Source: an uncultured Bacteroidales bacterium
Lineage (GTDB): Bacteria; Bacteroidota; Bacteroidia; Bacteroidales; Muribaculaceae
NCBI GenBank assembly: GCA_902782465.1
Contig: CACZNH010000024.1
Span: 1-34,095, forward strand
DNA length: 34,095 nt
Direction of reading: 5' to 3'
The notes below the pieces were generated by a model. It saw only the letters and a list, made by a program, of their open reading frames with translations. It did not search any database and was not told where the DNA came from. This document shows, piece after piece, positions 7,713 to 17,082 of the stretch. Position 1 is the stretch's first letter; every line of letters starts with the position of its first letter. Position numbers and translations under genes: made by a program.

Positions 7713-8924
7713 TCAGCGCAGCATGTCGGCGACGCGGCGCGTGGCAGCTACAAAGGCAGCTACCTCATCGAGCGTGTTATAGACGGCAAACGATGCCCGC
7801 ACCATGCCCGATACGCCATAGCGCGCCATCAACGGCTGGGCGCAATGGTGGCCCGTGCGTACGGCGATACCCAGTTTGTCGAGCAGCAGGCCCATGTCAT
7901 AGCTGTTGATATCACCCACCAGGAACGATACCACGCCGCTCTTGCCGGGAGCAGTGCCAAATAGACGGATACCGTCAATCCCCTGCAATCCCTCGACTGC
8001 GGCAGACAGCAGTTCATGCTCATGAGCTGCTATCGCGTCAATTCCCAAATTGTTGATGTAATCAATCGCGGCACCAAAGGCGGCGATATCCACGAAATCG
8101 GGAGTTCCGGCCTCAAATTTAAACGGCAGGTCGGCAAAGGTGGTGCGTTCAAACGACACCTGCCCAATCATCTCTCCCCCACCCTGGTATGGCGGCATGG
8201 CCTCCAACCAGCGGCGCTTTCCGTACAGGATGCCGACACCGGCGGGGCCGTACATCTTGTGGCTCGAGAAAGCATAGAAGTCACAATCCAGGTCCTGCAC
8301 ATCAACCTTGACATGGGGTGCAGCCTGGGCTCCGTCAATGAGTACGGGCACGCCATGGTGGTGCGCGATGGCAATCATCTCCTTGACGGGATTGACCGTT
8401 CCCAGTACATTGGAAACATGGGCGATGGCGACAAAGCGCGTGCTGTCGCTGAACAGGTCCTCGTAGGCCTGCATATCCACCTGACCACTGTCATCGATAG
8501 GCACCACGCGCAGTGTCACACGCTTGCGCTGGCCGATGAGCTGCCAGGGCACGATGTTGCTGTGGTGCTCCATCACGGTGACGATAATCTCGTCGCCGTT
8601 CTCCAGCATCTGCCCGAAGGACGATGCCACGAGATTGATGCCCTCGGTCGTGCCACGCGTGAAAATCACCTCTTCGATGCTGCCTGCATTGATGAATGCA
8701 CGCACCTTCTCGCGCGTCTGCTCCACCAGGTCGGTAGCTTCCTGTGACAAGGTGTGGACACCGCGGTGCACATTGGCCTTGTAGTGGAAATACATCCGTT
8801 CGATGGCATCCACCACGGGACGCGGCGTCTGAGAGGTGGCCGCATTATCAAAATAGATAAGCGGCTTGCCCTCTATCTGGCGTTGCAGGATGGGATAATC
8901 CTCGCGTATTTTGTTGATGTCCAT
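7713..8924 (-). CDS. sufS: Cysteine desulfurase SufS
   Basis: A PLP-dependent desulfurase that supplies sulfur to the SufBCD scaffold. The 403-residue length is normal for SufS. The PLP lysine is Lys223 in FSSHKMYGPAG, the PLP-stacking histidine lies in MEHHSN (about 120), and the catalytic loop cysteine is Cys361 in RTGHHCAQP. The short active-site loop marks it as SufS type and not IscS type. It is the last gene of sufB-C-D-S, 95 bases after sufD across a heptad repeat array. No sufE or sufU sulfur acceptor lies in the window, so it must be elsewhere. Confidence 0.95.
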   Translation of the reverse strand: MDINKIREDYPILQRQIEGKPLIYFDNAATSQTPRPVVDAIERMYFHYKANVHRGVHTLSQEATDLVEQTREKVRAFINAGSIEEVIFTRGTTEGINLVASSFGQMLENGDEIIVTVMEHHSNIVPWQLIGQRKRVTLRVVPIDDSGQVDMQAYEDLFSDSTRFVAIAHVSNVLGTVNPVKEMIAIAHHHGVPVLIDGAQAAPHVKVDVQDLDCDFYAFSSHKMYGPAGVGILYGKRRWLEAMPPYQGGGEMIGQVSFERTTFADLPFKFEAGTPDFVDIAAFGAAIDYINNLGIDAIAAHEHELLSAAVEGLQGIDGIRLFGTAPGKSGVVSFLVGDINSYDMGLLLDKLGIAVRTGHHCAQPLMARYGVSGMVRASFAVYNTLDEVAAFVAATRRVADMLR

Positions 8925-8953
8925 TTTCTACTTAGTTTTAAGTAAGATTACTT

Positions 8954-9023
8954 CGCCTAATGCCTAATGCCTAACGCCTAATGCCTAACGCCTAATTACT
9001 AACTCCTAACTTCTAACTCCTAA
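8954..9023. repeat. Ten heptads of form NNNCTAA between sufD and sufS
   Basis: Plus strand reads CGCCTAA, TGCCTAA, TGCCTAA, CGCCTAA, TGCCTAA, CGCCTAA, TTACTAA, CTCCTAA, CTTCTAA, CTCCTAA: ten exact 7-base steps sharing CTAA. The array runs into and includes the sufD stop codon (TAG on the minus strand at 9020-9022). Confidence 0.85.
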
Positions 9024-10369
9024 CTTTTCTTACATGCAGCCATACAGTTACCGCAGTTGCTCAACGTGCCTGAAAATCGCTTTTCAACCAGGTAGTGCAG
9101 GCGGTCCTTGAGGGCATCCAGGCGTACGCCGTCGATGACATCGGCGACAAAGGCCTGCATCAGCAGACGACGTGCCTCGTCAATGCCGATACCGCGAGTG
9201 CGCATATAGAACAACGCATCCTCGTCGAGCTGACCCACAGCCGAACCATGGGAACACATCACATCGTCGGTGTAAATCTCGAGTTGCGGCTTGGTGTACA
9301 TCTTGGCCGTGGGGGCGCCGCACAGGTTGCGGTTGCCCTGATAGGCCTCGACACGCGGGCAGCCAGGCTGCACCAGAATCTTGCCGGCAAAGGCACCGAC
9401 TGCCTTATCGTTAAGCACATACTTGAACATCTCGTTGCTGTGGCAACGGGGTGCGTTGTGGCTGATGAAAGTGTGGCTGTCTACATGCTGCTCGCCACTG
9501 GCGATGGTCATGCCCAACAGATGGGTCTCGGCATGTTCGCCGTTAACCTCAACATGGTAGTTGTTGCGGGTGAAACCATTGGTGAGCGTGATGCCGTCGA
9601 TGAGCACATTGCTGCCCTCATGCTGGTCCACATAGATGGACGACACGCGGTTGGTCAGCGGTGTGCTCTCCTCCATATCGTAATAGTCCACCGTGCTGCC
9701 CTGCATGGCAACAATCTCGACCACCTGATTGTTCAAATAATGGTAGTCGGGGCTCTGGGTGTGGTCACATGCCAACAGCTTGATGGCGGCGTTCTTGCCC
9801 ACGATGATGAGCAGACGGCGCTGCACCATCATGTCGAGCGCGGCATTGAAGATATTGACCAGCTGGATGGGGCGCTCGGCCACTACACCATCGGGCACAT
9901 AAATGAACAGACCGTCCTGAACCAACAGGCTATTGAGGGCCACGGTGGGGTCGTCAAGACGTGCCAACTTGCCGTAGTAGTCGTTCATCAGCTCGGGATA
10001 GTCCACTGCAGCCATGCTGAAGGGCTCCACCACCACCTGGCCGATGTTGCGCTCGGCCGTCGGGCTGCTGTGGAAGGCGTCATTGCTGGCATAGTACAGG
10101 CAAGTGCTCATATTGGGTACGTCGCAATGGAACGTCTCGCCCAGGTCAGCATCAAAGGGCAGACGGTTGACGTTCACGCCATAGTCATGGGCAAACACCG
10201 CTTCAAGGTCGCTGGCCTCGTAGTCCTCGCTACCCTTGCGCGGCAAACGTGCGGTTGCCAACTGCTCGCGAGCCTTCTCTCGCAGCATGTTCAGCACCGC
10301 TGGCGACTGTTCCTCGATAAGGGCGCGGCTCTCATCAAACAAGTCGATATATTGCTGGAGTGCGTTCAT
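9020..10369 (-). CDS. sufD: Fe-S cluster assembly scaffold SufD
   Basis: A 449-residue beta-helix scaffold protein that works with SufB and SufC to build Fe-S clusters. The C-terminal DDVMCSHGSAVGQLDEDALFYMRTRGI contains the conserved histidine that matches E. coli SufD His360. The protein ends with a Cys-rich tail (NCGNCMAACKKS) often seen in this phylum. It starts only six bases after the sufC stop codon, a tight operon link. A long open frame on the opposite strand is a shadow. Confidence 0.95.
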   Translation of the reverse strand: MNALQQYIDLFDESRALIEEQSPAVLNMLREKAREQLATARLPRKGSEDYEASDLEAVFAHDYGVNVNRLPFDADLGETFHCDVPNMSTCLYYASNDAFHSSPTAERNIGQVVVEPFSMAAVDYPELMNDYYGKLARLDDPTVALNSLLVQDGLFIYVPDGVVAERPIQLVNIFNAALDMMVQRRLLIIVGKNAAIKLLACDHTQSPDYHYLNNQVVEIVAMQGSTVDYYDMEESTPLTNRVSSIYVDQHEGSNVLIDGITLTNGFTRNNYHVEVNGEHAETHLLGMTIASGEQHVDSHTFISHNAPRCHSNEMFKYVLNDKAVGAFAGKILVQPGCPRVEAYQGNRNLCGAPTAKMYTKPQLEIYTDDVMCSHGSAVGQLDEDALFYMRTRGIGIDEARRLLMQAFVADVIDGVRLDALKDRLHYLVEKRFSGTLSNCGNCMAACKKS

Positions 10370-10375
10370 CTGTCC

Positions 10376-11134
10376 TTATTGCTGTGAATCGACTTGTTCC
10401 TTAATCCAGTCATAACCCTTCTCCTCGAGTTCCAGTGCCAGTTCGGGACCGGCACTCATGACGATGCGGCCCTTGTACAGCACGTGAACGAAATCGGGCT
10501 TGATGTAGTCCAGCAGGCGCTGGTAGTGGGTGATGACGATGGTGGCGTTGTCCTTGCTCTTGAGCGTGTTCACACCGCTGGCAACAACGCGCAGGGCATC
10601 GATGTCCAGACCGCTGTCGGTCTCGTCGAGAATGCTCAACTTGGGCTCGAGCATCGCCATCTGGAAAATCTCGTTGCGCTTCTTCTCACCGCCCGAGAAA
10701 CCCTCGTTAACGGCACGCGAAGCGAGTTTGTTGTCGAGTTGCACGATGCTGCGTTTCTCACGCATGAGCTTCAGGAAGTCGGCAGCGCTCAGCGGTTCCT
10801 GGCCGAAGTATTTGCGCTTCTCGTTCAATGCGGTGCGCATGAAGTTGACCATCGACACACCGGGAATCTCGACAGGATACTGGAAACTCAAGAACAGACC
10901 TTCATGAGCTCGGTCCTCGGGAGAGAGCGCCAGCAGGTCCTTGCCATAGAACTCGACACTGCCACCGGTCACCGTGTAGGCGGGATTACCCGTCAGCACG
11001 GCGCTCAGGGTACTCTTGCCCGAGCCGTTAGGGCCCATGATGGCATGCACTTCACCGGGATTGACCGTCAGGTTAATGCCCTTCAATATCTGCTTATCCT
11101 CAATCGAGGCCTGTAAATCCTTAATGACTAACAT
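10376..11134 (-). CDS. sufC: Fe-S assembly ATPase SufC
   Basis: A 252-residue ABC-type ATPase that is soluble and drives the SufBCD complex. Walker A is GPNGSGKSTLS, the signature is the SufC-specific FSGGEKKRNEIFQM, Walker B is LSILDETDSGLD, and the switch histidine is in VITHYQRLL. The length is typical. It is preceded by a gap of 107 bases full of two different heptad arrays after sufB and is tightly linked to sufD. Confidence 0.97.
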   Translation of the reverse strand: MLVIKDLQASIEDKQILKGINLTVNPGEVHAIMGPNGSGKSTLSAVLTGNPAYTVTGGSVEFYGKDLLALSPEDRAHEGLFLSFQYPVEIPGVSMVNFMRTALNEKRKYFGQEPLSAADFLKLMREKRSIVQLDNKLASRAVNEGFSGGEKKRNEIFQMAMLEPKLSILDETDSGLDIDALRVVASGVNTLKSKDNATIVITHYQRLLDYIKPDFVHVLYKGRIVMSAGPELALELEEKGYDWIKEQVDSQQ

Positions 11135-11135
11135 C

Positions 11136-11170
11136 TTGTAGTTGTAAGTTTTGAGTTGTAAGTTATAAGT
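11136..11170. repeat. Five heptads of form NNNNAGT before sufC
   Basis: Plus strand TTGTAGT, TGTAAGT, TTTGAGT, TGTAAGT, TATAAGT. The array begins one base from the sufC start codon (ATG ends at 11134, minus strand), so in the sense direction ACTTACA-type units abut the ATG. Confidence 0.65.
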
Positions 11171-11198
11171 ATGAATACTGTCGCCTAAAACTCTATCT

Positions 11199-11240
11199 AT
11201 CTGTTATTTATTATCTAATATCTATTATCTGGTATCTGTT
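11199..11240. repeat. Six heptads of form ATYTNNT after sufB
   Basis: ATCTGTT, ATTTATT, ATCTAAT, ATCTATT, ATCTGGT, ATCTGTT in exact 7-base steps. It ends one base from the sufB stop codon (11242-11244). The word differs from the array only 28 bases away, yet the period is the same. Confidence 0.7.
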
Positions 11241-11241
11241 G

Positions 11242-12702
<1,461 letters not shown>

Positions 12703-12737
12703 TGGTGATAATCTATACCTCTTTCTAAAAGGCGGGG

Positions 12738-12768
12738 CAAAGGTACTGCAAGTCGAGCACAGAACAAA
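12738..12768 (-). promoter_or_regulatory. suf operon promoter
   Basis: Minus strand: TTTG (12765-12768), 19 bases, TACCTTTG (12738-12745). The bases between the boxes (TGCTCGACTTGCAG) closely match those of the duplicated promoter repeat at 2753-2858, so the same mobile or copied promoter unit drives sufBCDS. Confidence 0.75.
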
Positions 12769-12834
12769 AAGAATTCATTCTTTTTTTTATGTCGAGACGC
12801 CGTCCGCCTTCGGTGAAGCCAATGGTAGAAAAAA

Positions 12835-12896
12835 CTGTTTTCAGTTTTTGGTTTTCAGTTTTCAGTTTTCAGTTTTTGGTTTTCAGTTTTTGGTTG
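12835..12896. repeat. TTTTCAG/TTTTTGG heptad array upstream of the suf promoter
   Basis: Runs of GTTTTCA and GTTTTTG in roughly 7-base steps, a variant of the ACTGAAA word read in reverse. It lies about 70 bases upstream of the suf -33 box, so unlike the other arrays it does not touch a start codon. Together with the promoter and terminator it accounts for the 300-base gap between sufB and the peptidase gene. Confidence 0.65.
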
Positions 12897-12926
12897 AATG
12901 CTGATGTCATTGACAACTGACGACTT

Positions 12927-12967
12927 AAAACGATGGACCGGAATCGATATCGGATTCCAGCCCATCG
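12927..12967 (-). terminator. Terminator of the C10 peptidase gene
   Basis: CGATGG/CCATCG and GGAATC/GATTCC form a two-part stem, followed by TTTT on the minus strand. A second small stem (TGATTG/CAATCA, 12974-12992) sits between it and the stop codon. Confidence 0.7.
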
Positions 12968-13002
12968 CATTGTTGATTGGAGCTATCAATCAGAGTCGAT
13001 GA

Positions 13003-14400
13003 TTACTCGAGGGTCAGCAGGAAGTCAATCAAATCGGCGACATCGCCGACGTTGATAATGCCACTGCCATCCATATCGGCTGCATCAACGTTGATATTGG
13101 TCGTATTATCCGACAGGAGATAGTCAAGCAGAGCAGTGATGTCACCGATGCCGACATTGCCGTCACCGTCAACGTCACCCATCACCACCTCGGGCTCGTC
13201 ACCGGGGATTACATAACCCTCATAAGGGAACAGGTTGATAATCATCTCATTGGAACTGCCGCTGAAGTTCCACACCTCATCATCGCCGTAGGGGTGGAAT
13301 GAGAGAGCATCGAGCTGGAACCAACCGTTGAATCTCTCATAGAAGCCCCAATTCATGTGGAGCAGACCATCGGCATCAATACCGTCCACCACCCAAGCAT
13401 GGCCATCAATGAAATCAACATTGTGATAAGCAACCGGGCGACTGGCTTCAAGTTCCACGTTGATCAGGTCCAGCCATTCTTCCTTGGTGTATTTGTGGCC
13501 AAAGTTGGAGCAGTAATAGGAAGGATCGATGCCAATCAACTGAGCACCCTCGTCGTAACCAAAGAACTTGAATGCATCCAGCTGATCATAGGAGTAAGCG
13601 CCCGACGAAGTGCCGGAATTGCCATAGCGCGTTTTGCAGGCATGACCGGCATAGCGGCACAATGTGGCAACAGCCAAGGCCTGTTCCTCGGTGTAGGTTC
13701 CCAGCGCCACACCGTTCGTCTCAGGGTTGAAGATGGTGTAAGCATCGAGCATTTTGTCATATTCAAACGTGGTTGCTTCAAGTGCAGAAACGGTACCCGC
13801 GCCACCATAAACATAGTAGGAACTCATGGCTGCACTGCCCTCGGGGTATTTCCAGTAGTACATAATCTGGGCCATAGCCAGAGGGCCACAACCAACAGCA
13901 GTATGCTCCCCGTTCTTCATCGGAGTAAAGCGGTCCATGGGCTCGTTCTGGCCCCAAGTGCTCTTGGTCAGGGGCTGAACGGGATTGATGCGCTTGGGGG
14001 CCTTATTGGGAGTAAGCTGCCCCTTATAAGCCTTCAAGGCCTCGATCTGGTCTTTGTACAATTTCAGCTGACCCTTCATGCTGGCGGGCATATCGTTCAG
14101 GTCGAAGTTGCCCTTGTCGCCATAAGCAAGCACCTGTTTGGCGTGGTCATCACCGGCGATAATCACCCAACCGCCACCGTCGAAGTTGAACACATAGTAG
14201 TCGTTGCCCTCAACCTTCGAAGCCTCGGTATAAGCCAACTGGATGGCTGATGCGGGTGCAGCCTTGAAAGTAGCTGATGAATTGTGCTGCAGGAAGCGGG
14301 CGGCTGCTGCACGGGCTGCAGTAGCATCGACATTACCGGCGCTAGCACTCAACGACGTTGCTGCCAGAGCAGCAAGAAAGAAAAGTTTTGAGATTTTCAT
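13003..14400 (-). CDS. Secreted C10-family cysteine peptidase with C-terminal dockerin-like domain
   Basis: A 465-residue exported protease of the streptopain (SpeB) family. Order: signal peptide (ISKLFFLAALAATSLSASA), propeptide with an inhibitor-like part up to about residue 135 (YYVFNFDGGGWVIIAGDD), catalytic domain, then a dockerin-like end (about 407-465). The catalytic cysteine is Cys171 in AVGCGPLAMAQIMYYWKYP, the histidine is His334 in GHAWVVDG, and Asn350-Trp351 (HMNWGF) complete the site. The residues after the cysteine (Gly-Pro-Leu) differ from the more usual Val-Ala-Thr. The dockerin has two calcium loops, DVDGDGNVGIGD and DMDGSGIINVGD. The ATG at 14400 is chosen over a GTG two codons upstream. 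No type IX secretion C-terminal domain is visible. Confidence 0.9.
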   Translation of the reverse strand: MKISKLFFLAALAATSLSASAGNVDATAARAAAARFLQHNSSATFKAAPASAIQLAYTEASKVEGNDYYVFNFDGGGWVIIAGDDHAKQVLAYGDKGNFDLNDMPASMKGQLKLYKDQIEALKAYKGQLTPNKAPKRINPVQPLTKSTWGQNEPMDRFTPMKNGEHTAVGCGPLAMAQIMYYWKYPEGSAAMSSYYVYGGAGTVSALEATTFEYDKMLDAYTIFNPETNGVALGTYTEEQALAVATLCRYAGHACKTRYGNSGTSSGAYSYDQLDAFKFFGYDEGAQLIGIDPSYYCSNFGHKYTKEEWLDLINVELEASRPVAYHNVDFIDGHAWVVDGIDADGLLHMNWGFYERFNGWFQLDALSFHPYGDDEVWNFSGSSNEMIINLFPYEGYVIPGDEPEVVMGDVDGDGNVGIGDITALLDYLLSDNTTNINVDAADMDGSGIINVGDVADLIDFLLTLE

Positions 14401-14453
14401 AAACACGGATGTAGTTAATGGTTAATAAGTAGTTACATTTCCTTGTATGGCGG

Positions 14454-14461
14454 CAAAATTA
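14454..14461 (-). promoter_or_regulatory. Possible -7 element of the C10 peptidase gene
   Basis: Minus strand TAATTTTG fits TAnnTTTG about 55 bases before the ATG. No TTTG is found at proper spacing, so confidence is limited. Confidence 0.35.
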
Positions 14462-14548
14462 CGAATAATATTTCAAAAAACATCCAGAAAAAGCAAAAGT
14501 TTTTTGTGAGAAAAAGTACTTAACCACTATTTTCGGTCATTTTGCCTC

Positions 14549-14593
14549 AAAAACATAGAATCGGGTGAGGAACTCTGTTTTCCCACCCGATTC
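14549..14593 (-). terminator. Terminator of the beta-helix/repeat-protein operon
   Basis: GAATCGGGTG (14558-14567) pairs perfectly with CACCCGATTC (14584-14593). On the minus strand TATGTTTTT follows. It stands 22 bases after the stop codon at 14615. Confidence 0.8.
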
Positions 14594-14614
14594 AATTGTA
14601 TGATATCCTATCCG

Positions 14615-15937
14615 TTACGAGCCTATGATAAAGGCAATGAGCACATTGATATCCGAGATGTTAACTACTCCATCACCATTCAGGTCAGAATCGTCCGAGA
14701 ACTCACCATCGAGTATCGCATCCACGAGGGCACTAATGTCACCGATGTTGATAGAGCCGTCGCCGTTTACGTCATAGATTTCATAACCCATGGTATAGAA
14801 TTCCGACTCATAAATGTCGACCGTGACAAAGCCCCAACTATCCTTATCAACGATTTCCACCCTGATGGGATAAGTACCTTCATGCAAGTTGGACAAGTTG
14901 AGCATAATGGTCTGCACCTCGCCATCGGTACGGACAGCCTGCTGCTTCACCAAGTTGCCATCCACATAGAACGCGGCGGTCACCTCGTGGCTCTCCTCGT
15001 TGTTGACACGGTAGCACATGGCCTGATAGCGTGAGGTCCTGACGAAGCCTTGCTTGTCCTTATCGACAATGTCCACACGCACCTGATGCAGGCCGACGGG
15101 GATATCCGACCAGTCAAGCGTCCACATCTGGCTCTCGCCATTGGTGTTGAGCTTCTCTTGCTTCACCACCTCGCCATCGACCCAGCAGGTGGCGGTCACA
15201 TCGTGACTCGCGCCCGTAGTGGGCAAGTAGCACATGGCTTGATAAACCGAGGTAGCCACAATGCCTTCCTTGTTCTTGTCGTCAATATTGACCTGCACAT
15301 GGTGGAGTCCCTCGGGCAGCGATGAGAGGTCGAGCACCCACGTCTGCTTGGAGCCGTCGGTGGGCAACGTCGCGGTCTTGAATACCTGGCCGTCAACATA
15401 GCAGGTGCCGGTCACCTCATGATTCGCACCCGATCCAGGACGATAGCACACGGCGTCATAGGATGTTGTCGAGACGATTCCCTCACGGTCCTTGTCGGCA
15501 ATCATCACGTTGACGTGGTGCAAACCCTCAGGAATATCATTCAAGTCCAGTGTCCACGTTGTCCACGCGCCGTTAGTGGGCACTGTGGCAGTCTTATACA
15601 CCTTACCATCGACTCGGCAGGTGGCCGTCACCTCATGGCTGGCAGCATCGCCGATGCGGTAGCACAGCGACTCATATACAGCCGTTGCACTGATGCCTGA
15701 TGACAAATGCTGCATGAGCCGCATCTGCACATGGTGCATACCTGCCGACAACGAGGCTGCATCAACCTGCCATGTGGCGTTTCCACCACCAGGCGGCAGG
15801 CTGCCTTGCTTGAAGCTGACGCCGTCGATGAGGCACTCAAAGTCATAACCCGTGACTGTCTCCACCTCTTGGGCGAACGCTGGCAAGCACAGCAATGCGG
15901 TGATGAATAATATGGCTATTTTTCTCATGGCTGGCAT
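14615..15937 (-). CDS. Secreted protein with five 72-residue repeats and a dockerin-like end
   Basis: 440 residues: signal peptide (KIAILFITALLCLPAFAQ), five repeats (about 29-100, 101-172, 173-244, 245-316, 317-386), then a dockerin-like domain (about 387-440; DVNGDGSINIGD and DLNGDGVVNISD). Repeat consensus: HEVTATCxVDGxVxK, LDLSxLPEGLHHV, DKxxxGIVxTSxYxAxCYR, predicted beta-rich. Each of repeats 1-4 has two cysteines exactly 57 residues apart (35/92, 107/164, 179/236, 251/308). In repeat 5 both are phenylalanine (323/380), which suggests a disulfide per repeat that was lost as a pair. The GLHHV part recalls repeats common in secreted Bacteroidota proteins. Starts two bases after the upstream gene; a second ATG at 15928 is possible. 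Function unknown, possibly adhesion or glycan binding. Confidence 0.85.
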   Translation of the reverse strand: MPAMRKIAILFITALLCLPAFAQEVETVTGYDFECLIDGVSFKQGSLPPGGGNATWQVDAASLSAGMHHVQMRLMQHLSSGISATAVYESLCYRIGDAASHEVTATCRVDGKVYKTATVPTNGAWTTWTLDLNDIPEGLHHVNVMIADKDREGIVSTTSYDAVCYRPGSGANHEVTGTCYVDGQVFKTATLPTDGSKQTWVLDLSSLPEGLHHVQVNIDDKNKEGIVATSVYQAMCYLPTTGASHDVTATCWVDGEVVKQEKLNTNGESQMWTLDWSDIPVGLHQVRVDIVDKDKQGFVRTSRYQAMCYRVNNEESHEVTAAFYVDGNLVKQQAVRTDGEVQTIMLNLSNLHEGTYPIRVEIVDKDSWGFVTVDIYESEFYTMGYEIYDVNGDGSINIGDISALVDAILDGEFSDDSDLNGDGVVNISDINVLIAFIIGS

Positions 15938-15939
15938 GA

Positions 15940-16983
15940 TTACTTAGCGGTGGACACTTGGATTTCAATCTGCAACTTGCCTGTGGCCGTGGTCTTGGGT
16001 GCGATATTGCACTTGGTCACCAGTAGGTTATCGGGAATCGGGTCGATGGGCAGCGAACCGCCATGGATACCCACTTGAGTGCCGTCATTGCCCAGATACT
16101 GTGCAGCAGCATCCTCAGTCAAGTAGAAGGGATAAACGGGCACAGCATCCTCGGCATTAAACATGGACACGCCATTAACTACCTGATTCGTACCATTGTA
16201 GCTATACTCAAAGAAGTCTTTAATCAGATTCCAATCATTGTAGCTTGCTTTACAGCATGCAACACAATTATAGGCCGTACAGTTTGACGACAACTTCATA
16301 GAAATGGAGTGATCATTTTCAAACGTAATAATGCAATTCGTAAGCTGACCGCCACCTGAATATGAAGAATAAGCGCTGAAAGTGTCATAACGATTGCCAA
16401 TCAACATACAGTTCAAAGCATTTACCCAAGGATTAAGATAACTGAGATATGCCACAGTGTTAACCATTGTGGTATGCTCGTTCATGTGTGATTCATTAAT
16501 ATAAAGGAGACAATGGGTAAAGTTAATGGAAGCTACATTCTTATCAATTCGAGTTACCTCGGATATACGGGTTTTGAAAACATCGACTGCAGGAGCCTTG
16601 ACAAAAGACACTCTGTTATTAAACTGGATGCCTTCAATAGCAAGTTTGCCCTCGGTGGATTCGATATTGATGCTCATTTCACCGGTGATATAAGTGGCAT
16701 CGGTAGGCTGGATGGAATCACCAGGAAGCGAGAGCATCGTTGCGCCCGCACCGCGCAGGGTGACAGCCTTCTTGATATCAGCGGCATTAAAGGTACCGGG
16801 GGACAGGATGATGGCATCTCCATCAACAGCGGCATTGAGAGCGTCTCTCATACCGTTACCACCCATGAAGGTCGTCGCATTCCCGTCGTGGTTAAGGGTA
16901 GCAGTAACAGTTTGACTCGTTTCGGCATTAGCCATCAGGGCGGTCAAGAGAATGACAGCCAGCATCAGTAAATTCTTTCTCAT
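15940..16983 (-). CDS. Secreted beta-helix-like protein, function unknown
   Basis: 347 residues with a clear signal peptide (KNLLMLAVILLTALMANA). The segment GDAIILSPGTFNAADIKKAVTLRGAG resembles the first turn of right-handed parallel beta-helix proteins, and the middle is full of short Asn/Thr/Ile strands (NFTHCLLYINESH, NALNCMLIGNRY, LTNCIITFENDHS, AYNCVACCK) spaced as in such folds. No catalytic site of a pectate lyase is identified. Unlike its neighbours it lacks a dockerin; the C-terminus is a plain strand-rich tail. It is the first gene of a two-gene operon with the repeat protein, spaced by two bases, and has a consensus promoter at 17040-17071. Base composition is more AT-rich than flanking genes. 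Confidence 0.78.
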   Translation of the reverse strand: MRKNLLMLAVILLTALMANAETSQTVTATLNHDGNATTFMGGNGMRDALNAAVDGDAIILSPGTFNAADIKKAVTLRGAGATMLSLPGDSIQPTDATYITGEMSINIESTEGKLAIEGIQFNNRVSFVKAPAVDVFKTRISEVTRIDKNVASINFTHCLLYINESHMNEHTTMVNTVAYLSYLNPWVNALNCMLIGNRYDTFSAYSSYSGGGQLTNCIITFENDHSISMKLSSNCTAYNCVACCKASYNDWNLIKDFFEYSYNGTNQVVNGVSMFNAEDAVPVYPFYLTEDAAAQYLGNDGTQVGIHGGSLPIDPIPDNLLVTKCNIAPKTTATGKLQIEIQVSTAK

Positions 16984-17039
16984 CTTTTCAAAAATTTCTT
17001 ATTGGTTAGTTAATATAAGGTATATAGTTTAATCTGCTG

Positions 17040-17071
17040 CAAAAATACTCAAAATCATTGAAACCACCAAA
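17040..17071 (-). promoter_or_regulatory. Promoter of the beta-helix/repeat-protein operon
   Basis: Minus strand: TTTG (17068-17071), 20 bases, TATTTTTG (17040-17047). The leader to the ATG at 16983 is about 50 bases. It sits only 12 bases past the stop codon of the gene at 17083. Confidence 0.7.
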
Positions 17072-17082
17072 AACCGTAATCG

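Noticed and set aside
8954-9023. CRISPR-like repeat array
   Set aside because: Units are seven bases and contiguous, without spacers, and no cas gene is near.
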